Part shown: piece after piece, positions 58,416 through 64,000 of the stretch
Position numbering within the stretch: position 1 is the first letter of the stretch
Layout of the letters: each line of letters opens with the position of its first letter
The notes under the pieces: generated by a model
Told to the model about the DNA's origin: nothing
Database searches by the model: none
What the model saw: only the letters and a program-made list of their open reading frames with translations
Source: Acidobacteriota bacterium
Lineage (GTDB): Bacteria; Acidobacteriota; Thermoanaerobaculia; Multivoradales; Multivoraceae
DNA: 64,000 bases
Assembly: GCA_028877275.1 (NCBI GenBank)
Contig: JAPPFP010000026.1
Location: 1-64,000, forward strand
Reading direction: 5' to 3'
Made by a program: the position numbers and the translations under genes

Positions 58416-60241
58416 AGTTATCTGGATCCGTCCGAATCTGCCGCGGGCTGCCGAGGGCTAGCCGCTCTCCGCGGCTGTCACGCACCGGGTGCGCCGGCAT
58501 CCCAGCCGGCATCCTCTTTCCCCTCCTCGCCCTGACCCTCGCCGTCATCGCTGCCCAGCCCGCCGTCGCCCAGTTCCAGGACGGCGAGCCGGCGCCGACG
58601 CGCAACGACCCGGCGGACACGATCCTCGACGGCGGCAACGTCTACACCCCCGACGGCTGGGCGGAGTCGATCGCGATCCGCGACGGCGTCATCGTCGCGG
58701 TCGGCGACAGCGCCTCCGTCGCTGCGTTCCGTACCGACGCGACCGACGTGATCGACCTGGCGGGCCGGACCGTCTTCCCCGGCTTCCACGATGTTCACGT
58801 GCATCCGCTGATCGCGGGCATGCAGGAGTTCTCGTGCCGCCTGCCTCCGGGTGCGACGCCGGACATCATCAGCGAGTCGGTCGGCGAGTGCGCGTCGAAG
58901 GCCGAGCCGGGGGAGTGGGTAAGCGGCGGCAACTGGGTGGCGGCGGTGTTCGAGCCCGGCCAGCAGACCAGGCAGTTCCTCGACGCCGTGTCGCCGGACA
59001 ACCCGGTCTTCCTGTACGACGAGTCCCATCACAGCGTCTGGGTCAACACGATGGCGCTGGAAGTCGCCGGCATCGACCGCGACACTCCGGACCCGGAGGG
59101 CGGAATCATCGAGCGTGATGCGGACGGCGACCCGACCGGCCTGCTCCGCGAGACGGCCAACGCCATGGTGGCTTCCGTGATTCCTCCGGCCTCGGACGCG
59201 CTGAAGATGCGGGGCATGAAGATCGCCACGGACGAGATGCTGGCGCACGGCATCACCTCATTCACGGTCGCCTACGCGAACTCGTGGCAGCTCGGCGCGC
59301 TCGCCCGAATGGCGCGCGAGGGCACGTTGAAGCAGCGGGTCCGGGCCTGCGTTGCCTGGGCGCACGATCCGGCGCTCGCCTACGCCGCCGAGTCCCAGCT
59401 TGCGATCCGGACGACCTACGAGAGCGAGCGCCTGAAGGTCGACTGCGTGAAGATCATGCTCGACGGCGTGCCGACGGAGAGCCACACCGCGGCGATGCTC
59501 GCGGCCTACGAGGACTCGACCGGCGAGGACGATCCGCGCCCGAAGCTCGGGCTGCTCCTGGTGCCGCAGGAGGCGCTGAACGACGCGGTGACGGCGTTCG
59601 ACCGCCAGGGCCTGCACGTCAAGATGCATGCTGCCGGCGACGGCGCGGTGCGGGCCGCGATCGACGCCGTCGCGGCGGCGCGGGAACGGAACGGCTTCGG
59701 CGGCCCGATGCACGACGTCGGCCACAGCACCTTCGTCGATCCGGCCGACATTCCCCGGCCGCGCGAACTGGGGATGGCCTGGGAGTTCTCGCCCTACATC
59801 TGGTTCCCGACACCGATGGCCGCGATCGACATCCGCAGGGCGGTCGGCGACGAGCGGATGAAGCGCTGGGTGCCGATCAGGGACGCCCTCGAGACGGGCG
59901 CCCTGGTCGCCGCCGGCTCGGACTGGCCGGTGGTGCCCCTGGTCGACCCGTGGCTCGCGGTCGAGACGATGGTCACCCGGCAGGTTCCCGGCGGCAGCGA
60001 GGAGACGCTCGGCCTCCAGGGACAGGTGAGGCTCGAGGACGCGCTCCGCATCATGACCTGGAACGGCGCGCGGCTCATGGGCCAGGACGACAAGGTCGGC
60101 ACGATCGAGGTCGGCAAGGAGGCCGACCTCGTCGTCACCTCGCAGAACCCGTTCGACGTCGCGCCGACCGAGGTGCATCGGACGAAGGTGGAGATGACGT
60201 TCATCGCCGGCGAGAGGGTGTACACGGCCGGTGCGGGCTAG
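58412..60241 (+). CDS. exported amidohydrolase family protein
   Basis: 609 residues from GTG 58412, coupled to the DPP-IV stop (GTGA). The N-terminus is long: about 30 basic residues that include the translated repeat, then FPLLALTLAVIAAQPAVAQF as signal-peptide core. The YtcJ-like amidohydrolase domain has DTILDGGNVYTPDGWAESIAIRDGVIVAVGD, TVFPGFHDVHVHPLIAG (metal HxH), DESHHSVWVNTMAL, VKIMLDGVPTESHTAAML, LHVKMHAAGDGAVRAAIDA, DVGHSTFVDPADI, VAAGSDWPVVPLVDPWLAVETMV and IMTWNGARLMGQDDKVGTIEVGKEADLVV. The substrate is unknown; it may process peptides or amides released by DPP-IV. Confidence 0.92.
   Translation: MKLSGSVRICRGLPRASRSPRLSRTGCAGIPAGILFPLLALTLAVIAAQPAVAQFQDGEPAPTRNDPADTILDGGNVYTPDGWAESIAIRDGVIVAVGDSASVAAFRTDATDVIDLAGRTVFPGFHDVHVHPLIAGMQEFSCRLPPGATPDIISESVGECASKAEPGEWVSGGNWVAAVFEPGQQTRQFLDAVSPDNPVFLYDESHHSVWVNTMALEVAGIDRDTPDPEGGIIERDADGDPTGLLRETANAMVASVIPPASDALKMRGMKIATDEMLAHGITSFTVAYANSWQLGALARMAREGTLKQRVRACVAWAHDPALAYAAESQLAIRTTYESERLKVDCVKIMLDGVPTESHTAAMLAAYEDSTGEDDPRPKLGLLLVPQEALNDAVTAFDRQGLHVKMHAAGDGAVRAAIDAVAAARERNGFGGPMHDVGHSTFVDPADIPRPRELGMAWEFSPYIWFPTPMAAIDIRRAVGDERMKRWVPIRDALETGALVAAGSDWPVVPLVDPWLAVETMVTRQVPGGSEETLGLQGQVRLEDALRIMTWNGARLMGQDDKVGTIEVGKEADLVVTSQNPFDVAPTEVHRTKVEMTFIAGERVYTAGAG
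58480..58512 (-). repeat. dispersed hairpin repeat, copy 9 (reversed, inside a coding region)
   Basis: CGCACCGGGTGCGCCGGCAT followed by CCCAGCCGGCATCC matches reversed copies at 41.1 and 35.7 kb, with small changes. It is read as SRTGCAGIPAGI in the N-terminus of the amidohydrolase. The frame stays open through it. Confidence 0.75.
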
Positions 60242-60255
60242 CGTCCTCCTGCCGC

Positions 60256-60699
60256 TTACGTCTCGTTGGGCCTTAACGGATAGTGGCAGGTCACTCCCGG
60301 AAAGCGCCGGAAGTCGTGATCCGCGGTGTGTATCTCGCCTCGGTGGGTGCGAGCGAGGGCGGCGATCTGTGCGTCCGTGACGAGGTCACCGCCGGCGGAA
60401 CCCGCCTCCGCGAGCAGATCCACGACATGTCGTACGTGGTCCTCGCCCGGCAGCAGGAGGCGCGTGACGGGATGGGCGATCCATTCACTCACCAGGTCGC
60501 CGGCGGTGTCGAGTGAGAGCGGCTCCCGGAAGACGCGACGGTTCGTGCTGACCCGCAGGAAGGCGAACAGGACGGGCTGACAGAGCCCGACCGGAACCGA
60601 GCCGCTCAGGCAACCGGTCCACCACTTCGCCGCCACCGAGTGGAACGGACTCGTTGAGTCGACGGAGTACAGGAGAAGGTTCGCGTCGGGGACGATCAC
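60256..60699 (-). CDS. vapC: VapC-type PIN-domain toxin
   Basis: 147 residues. PIN RNase landmarks: MIVPDANLLLYSVDSTSPFHSVAAKWW with Asp5, PVGLCQPVLFAFLRVSTNRRVFREPL, and acidic residues in GGDLVTDAQIAALARTHRGEIHTADHDFRRFPGV. VapC toxins cleave tRNA or rRNA. The start overlaps the antitoxin stop by 4 bases, the standard order of an intact VapBC pair. Confidence 0.93.
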   Translation of the reverse strand: MIVPDANLLLYSVDSTSPFHSVAAKWWTGCLSGSVPVGLCQPVLFAFLRVSTNRRVFREPLSLDTAGDLVSEWIAHPVTRLLLPGEDHVRHVVDLLAEAGSAGGDLVTDAQIAALARTHRGEIHTADHDFRRFPGVTCHYPLRPNET

Positions 60700-60983
60700 T
60701 TCCGCTCGTTCGTTTCCTTCGTGAGCCGGCGGGTTGCTTCAAGGAACGCTTCCGCGTCGAGGTCCGCCTCGAGGGCGGACAGCTTGCCGAGGTCGTACCC
60801 GGGCTTGAGGTCCATGGGGAAGCTCCGCTGGACGAACGGAGGACGCTCCCGATCGCCGGCAATTCCCGCCAGCCCCTGCCGGACCGCGTCGTTCAGGGCC
60901 TGCTTGAATGTATGTCCACGTTGCCGCATCGCCTCGCGCAGCAGGGATTCGGTGTCCGCGTCCAGGGTGACGGTGGTTCGCAT
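60696..60983 (-). CDS. VapB-like antitoxin (ribbon-helix-helix)
   Basis: 95 residues from ATG 60983. MRTTVTLDADTESLLREAMRQRGHTFKQALNDAVRQGL is a ribbon-helix-helix DNA-binding domain of the antitoxin type. The C-terminal part (RSFPMDLKPGYDLGKLSALEADLDAEAFLEATRRL) should wrap the VapC active site. It probably represses its own promoter, which lies in the 60,984-61,061 gap shared with the divergent C26 hydrolase. Confidence 0.9.
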   Translation of the reverse strand: MRTTVTLDADTESLLREAMRQRGHTFKQALNDAVRQGLAGIAGDRERPPFVQRSFPMDLKPGYDLGKLSALEADLDAEAFLEATRRLTKETNERK

Positions 60984-61061
60984 GCAGGCATCATGATGCG
61001 CCAAGATAGTGCTGTCAAGACATAAGACGGTGGTCTGCTATGAAGAAGCGGAGGCTTGACG

Positions 61062-61799
61062 ATGCACCCTGGACACAGACCGCGAATCGGCATCGTCGCC
61101 GACTTGGGTCGTGCAACGACCGGGCCGTGGGACGACATCTACACGATGGCGCCGCACAACTACGTGTCGGCGATCGCCGACGCCGGCGGGGCTCCGGTTC
61201 TCATCCCCAGTGTCGAACCCTACGACGAGGATCCGGAGGCTGCGTTGGCCGATCTCGACGGCATCGTCTTCATGGGCGGCCGGGACTTCGATCCGGAGAT
61301 CTATGGTGCGGAGCCGCATCCGGAGAGTGACCGGGCGACCGAGATCCGCGACCGCGTCGAACTCGCGCTCGGCAGTGCGGCACTCGAGCGGCGAATGCCG
61401 ATCCTGGGGATCTGCCGGGGCTGCCAGCTCCTGAACCTGCTCTACGGAGGTGACCTGGAGCAGCACCTGGCGGACCGGGTCGACATGAAGCCGCACCGCG
61501 ACACTCTGGGCGTGTTCACGCGTCACCGGGTGGCGCTGGAGCCGGGGAGCAGGCTCGCGGCGGTGATGGAGGCGGACGGCCATCAGGTCGCCTCCCACCA
61601 TCACCAGGGAGCGGGCCGCATTGGGGACGGTCTTCGGGTCGTTGCCACTGCGCCGGACGGCGTCGTTGAAGGGCTCGAGGATCCTGAGCATCCGTTCTGC
61701 ATCGGTGTGCAGTGGCATCCCGAGGTGACCGCCGAAGAGGACGGAGGACGACTGTTCCTGGCTCTCGTTGCGCAGTGTTCAGAGGCGGGCCGGCCATGA
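61062..61799 (+). CDS. gamma-glutamyl-gamma-aminobutyrate hydrolase-type class I glutamine amidotransferase (peptidase C26)
   Basis: 245 residues from ATG 61062, seven bases after GGAGG; TTG 61056 is too close to that site. PuuD-type landmarks: PRIGIVADLG, HNYVSAIADAGGAPVLIPS, LDGIVFMGGRDFDPEIYGAEPHPES, nucleophile Cys118 in ILGICRGCQLLNLLYGGDLEQHL, HHHQGAGRIGDGLRVVA and catalytic His-Pro-Glu in CIGVQWHPE. It hydrolyses gamma-glutamyl amides such as gamma-glutamyl-GABA in the cytoplasm. Its product would feed a succinate-semialdehyde dehydrogenase like that at 38.3 kb. Confidence 0.92.
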   Translation: MHPGHRPRIGIVADLGRATTGPWDDIYTMAPHNYVSAIADAGGAPVLIPSVEPYDEDPEAALADLDGIVFMGGRDFDPEIYGAEPHPESDRATEIRDRVELALGSAALERRMPILGICRGCQLLNLLYGGDLEQHLADRVDMKPHRDTLGVFTRHRVALEPGSRLAAVMEADGHQVASHHHQGAGRIGDGLRVVATAPDGVVEGLEDPEHPFCIGVQWHPEVTAEEDGGRLFLALVAQCSEAGRP

Positions 61800-61815
61800 C
61801 GAGGATCAGGCCGCT

Positions 61816-61897
61816 CGCAGGGCGGAGCCGGCCTTCGGCCGGCGCGTTTTCTGGCCGCCTTCGGCGCCAGCCGGCGGGGACGCCGGCGCACCCAGTG
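61816..61897 (+). repeat. dispersed multi-hairpin repeat, copy 10
   Basis: GCCGGCC-TTC-GGCCGGC-type stem (61827-61843), a GGCCGCC-TTC-GGCG stem, CCGGCG-GGGA-CGCCGG and GCACCCAGTG. It lies between the convergent C26 hydrolase and symporter genes, where it could terminate both transcripts. Confidence 0.87.
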
Positions 61898-61912
61898 TGT
61901 GCCGCCCTGTTC

Positions 61913-63544
61913 CTAGCCCGAGAAGTACACCATCACGGCCGCGACGATCAGGACCAGCACAACCGACAGCGTCCGGTCCAGCCGGCGCTTGGCCGGGTAG
62001 GACTCGGCCAGAAGCTCGGCGTTGCCCGCCCGGCTCCAGGTCAGGCCGGCGACGCGCTGCTCGGACGGCGGCGGGAACCAGAGGCTCACCGCGACCAGCA
62101 CGGCCGCGCAGATCAGGAACAGGAAGATCGCGACGTGCATGAAGTTGATGTCGGCGAAGGTGTAGAGGAAGCCGCTCAGGCTGTCCTTGTTGAGCTCCGC
62201 CACCAGACGGCCCATTCCCAGGACGAAGCCGACGGCCAGTGACGCGATCGCGCCCTGGGCGTTGAGGCGCTTCCAGAACAGGCCGAGCAGGAAGACCGCG
62301 GTGATGGGCGGCGAGATGTAGCCCTGGACGCTCTGGAGGTACTGGTAGAGCGTGCCCGAGATGTTCTGCATCAGCGGGATCCAGAGAAGGCCCAGGCCGA
62401 CCAGGCCCACGGTGGCCGTCTGCCCGACAAGGACCAGGCGCCGCTCCGAGACGCCGGGGTGGAGCTTCTTGTAGATGTCGATCGTGATCAGCGTGGAGCA
62501 GGAGTTGAAGACGGAGGAGAGGCTGCTCATCAGGGCCGCCAGCAGGCCCGCGACGACCAGTCCCCGGAAGCCGGCCGGCAGCAGCGCCACGACCAGGGCG
62601 GGAAGCGCCTGGTCGGAGGAGGCGAGTTCGAGCTTCCCGGACTGCGACAGGCAGTAGGCGATCACGCCGGGCACCACGAACAGGAACAGCGGCAACTGCT
62701 TGAGGAAGCCGGCGAAGATCGTGCCGCGCCGGGCGTCGTCGATGCCGCGCGCCGAGAGCGCCCGCTGAACGATGAACTGGTCGGTGCACCAGTACCACAC
62801 GGCGATGATCGGCGCGCCGAAGGCGATGCCGGTCCACGGGAAGTCCGGGTCGGACATCGGCTTCCACATGTCGAAGAAGCCGTCGCCGGCGGTCTCGACC
62901 ATGACCCGCCAGCCGCCGAGTTCGGCGAGTCCGAGGATCGTCACTGTGGAGGCGCCGACGATCAGGACGATGGCCTGCAGCAGGTCGGTGTAGACGACGG
63001 CGCGGAGACCGCCGAGCACGGTGTAGACCCCCGTGATGACGACGACCACCAGGGCGCCGGTCCAGAAGTTGATCCCCATCAGGGTCTCGAAGACGACGCC
63101 GCCGGCGTAGATCGTCACCGAGATCTTGGTCAGGACGTAGCCGATGACCGAGATCACCGAGAGGTACCAGCGGGCCGCGGGCGAGTAGCGCCGCTCCAGG
63201 AACTCCGGCATCGTGAAGATGCCGCTCTTGACGTAGAACGGAACGAAGAGCCAGCCGAGAATGAGCAGGATGAGTGAGGCCTGGAGCTCGAACTGGCCGA
63301 GGACGAGGCCGCTCTCGGCGCCGGTGCCGGCCAGGCCGACGAGGTGCTCGGAGCCGATGTTCGAGGCGAACAGCGACGCGCCGACGACGAACCAGCCGAC
63401 GTTGCGGCCGGCGAGGAAGTAGCTGGACGAAGTCCGTTCGCCGTGCCGGACGCGCCTGATCGCCCAGAGGGCGATGGCGAAGACGCCGGCGAAGTAGAGG
63501 GCGACGACGGTCCAGTCGAGGGTGGTGATCTTCGCCGTCAGCAT
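61913..63544 (-). CDS. sodium:solute symporter (SSS/SLC5 family)
   Basis: 543 residues from ATG 63544. About 14 membrane helices. Family marks: SYFLAGRNVGWFVVGASLFASNIGSEHLVGLAGTGAESGL, FVPFYVKSGIFTMPEFLERRYSPAARWYLS, VYTVLGGLRAVVYTDLLQAIVL, the sodium-site region GLLAALMSSLSSVFNSCSTLITIDIYKK and AVFLLGLFWKRLNAQGAIASL. The pattern is close to sugar (SGLT-like) transporters. Together with the GH3 gene upstream on the same strand, it probably imports a sugar released by that enzyme. Confidence 0.94.
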   Translation of the reverse strand: MLTAKITTLDWTVVALYFAGVFAIALWAIRRVRHGERTSSSYFLAGRNVGWFVVGASLFASNIGSEHLVGLAGTGAESGLVLGQFELQASLILLILGWLFVPFYVKSGIFTMPEFLERRYSPAARWYLSVISVIGYVLTKISVTIYAGGVVFETLMGINFWTGALVVVVITGVYTVLGGLRAVVYTDLLQAIVLIVGASTVTILGLAELGGWRVMVETAGDGFFDMWKPMSDPDFPWTGIAFGAPIIAVWYWCTDQFIVQRALSARGIDDARRGTIFAGFLKQLPLFLFVVPGVIAYCLSQSGKLELASSDQALPALVVALLPAGFRGLVVAGLLAALMSSLSSVFNSCSTLITIDIYKKLHPGVSERRLVLVGQTATVGLVGLGLLWIPLMQNISGTLYQYLQSVQGYISPPITAVFLLGLFWKRLNAQGAIASLAVGFVLGMGRLVAELNKDSLSGFLYTFADINFMHVAIFLFLICAAVLVAVSLWFPPPSEQRVAGLTWSRAGNAELLAESYPAKRRLDRTLSVVLVLIVAAVMVYFSG

Positions 63545-63551
63545 GGCCCGT

Positions 63552-63612
63552 TCTCCTCACTCGGCAAGCCAGCCTCCTCGCTCAGCAAGCCAGCCTCCTC
63601 GCTCAGCAACCG
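63552..63612. repeat. three tandem copies of a 21-base unit
   Basis: The unit CTCCTCGCTCAGCAAGCCAGC occurs three times, the outer copies with a few changes. The third copy includes the stop codon of the GH3 gene (63603-63605 on the minus strand), and the array fills the whole gap to the symporter start. Confidence 0.8.
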
Positions 63613-64000
63613 GCCGTCAGCGCGGCGGAATCGGGGGGTGCGATCGCGATGCGTGAGAAACGAAGCGTGAACGGCCTGTCCGTCGTGATCAGGAAGGGTG
63701 TGTCGATGCGGTCCATCTCGGCGCCGGAATCCTCGAAGCAGCTGAGAGGAATCTGCAGCGTGTCCCATGCTCCTTCGGGCACGCCCGCGAAGATGGGCGA
63801 GACGAGGAGACCGCCGGTGCAAGGGTAGCCACAGTCCATCCGCATCTGGACTCGCCCAGCGGGCGCTTGCTCCACCAGGAAGTCGATCTCGAGAGTCATG
63901 CCGCTCGCCGTTTCGGCGCGCAGGTCGATGGGATTCGACTGGAGGTAGATCTGAGCCTCGTTGCGGCCTCTCCACTCCGCCTTCCTGGCATCTTCCTGAA
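63603..64000 (-). CDS. C-terminal end of a GH3-family glycoside hydrolase (5' part outside the window)
   Basis: 132 codons are visible, open to the window edge. QEDARKAEWRGRNEAQIYLQSNPIDLRAETASGMTLEIDFLVEQAPAGRVQMRMDCG, then PEGAWDTLQIPLSCFEDSGAEMDRIDTPFLITTDRPFTLRFSRIAIAP match the galactose-binding-like C-terminal domain of exo-1,4-beta-glucan glucohydrolases of GH3 ('QEDar...w.g.....v...g.pidl' and 'p.g.W..l.vpL.Cf...Gadl..v..Pf.l.T...l.l....i.l'). The catalytic domains are not in the window. It would release glucose from beta-glucans in the periplasm, upstream of the symporter in the same operon. Confidence 0.75.
   Translation of the reverse strand, partial: QEDARKAEWRGRNEAQIYLQSNPIDLRAETASGMTLEIDFLVEQAPAGRVQMRMDCGYPCTGGLLVSPIFAGVPEGAWDTLQIPLSCFEDSGAEMDRIDTPFLITTDRPFTLRFSRIAIAPPDSAALTAGC

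Overview
This is a 64 kb piece of a GC-rich bacterial genome. Periplasmic signal peptides, lipoboxes, a Liv-type ABC importer and a Cu/haem secreted enzyme point to a diderm heterotroph. The mix of secreted DPP-IV-like peptidase, sulfatase, amidohydrolase, CoA-based degradation enzymes and short dispersed hairpin repeats resembles environmental Acidobacteriota-type genomes; this placement is an inference. The first ~54 bases are an almost pure C run, so the left edge looks like an assembly or sequencing end. I recognised no rRNA, tRNA or CRISPR array.

Region 1 (1-2.6 kb): a 5'-truncated gene for a secreted beta-helix protein fused to an HpcH/HpaI-type aldolase domain. Region 2 (2.7-21.9 kb) is an accessory island with lower GC and more mixed codon use. 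It opens with a 2142-residue STAND NTPase carrying an N-terminal PD-(D/E)XK-like nuclease domain (Avs-like anti-phage architecture) and an overlapping partner gene. Then come a crotonase, an orphan HigA, a transposase remnant, small hypotheticals, a YiiX-like papain-fold protein, DUF2442, a broken EcoRI-type adenine methyltransferase, and an intact haloalkane dehalogenase/AHSA1/ArsR operon. Two decayed partial copies of that operon lie at 10.7 and 14.2 kb. A divergent second ArsR operon, DUF4238 and small ORFs close the island.

Region 3 (22-35.7 kb) is mostly metabolic: an exported fumarylacetoacetate-hydrolase-family protein; a CoA lyase, CaiB-type CoA-transferase and two MaoC hydratases in one operon; TraB/GumN; a tRNA-binding-domain protein; a SCP2-like/membrane/alpha-beta hydrolase/PPOX operon; an orphan AbiEi and a complete ParE-Phd pair; then acyl-CoA dehydrogenase plus MmgE/PrpD. 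Region 4 (35.8-38.0 kb) is a small accessory patch: HicB with a broken HicA, followed by a coupled DUF4365 nuclease-like gene and a 385-residue unknown.

Region 5 (38.2-64 kb): succinate-semialdehyde-type dehydrogenase; divergent from it, a GrdB/PrdB-type reductase whose frame contains a UGA followed by a bacterial SECIS-like hairpin (a predicted selenoprotein that would be miscalled as two genes); a livH-livM-livG-livF-acyl-CoA ligase-LivK operon; a DUF3604 lipoprotein; a split, divergent B12-dependent acyl-CoA mutase; a secreted protein of unknown function, sulfatase, cytochrome c/Cu monooxygenase, DPP-IV and amidohydrolase; a VapBC pair; a C26 glutamine amidohydrolase; a sodium:solute symporter; and the 3' end of a GH3 glycosidase.

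A dispersed multi-hairpin repeat ending in GCACCCAGTG occurs ten times from 22.4 kb onward and never in the first 22 kb. This separates the resident chromosome from the accessory island. One copy is translated inside the N-terminus of the amidohydrolase.
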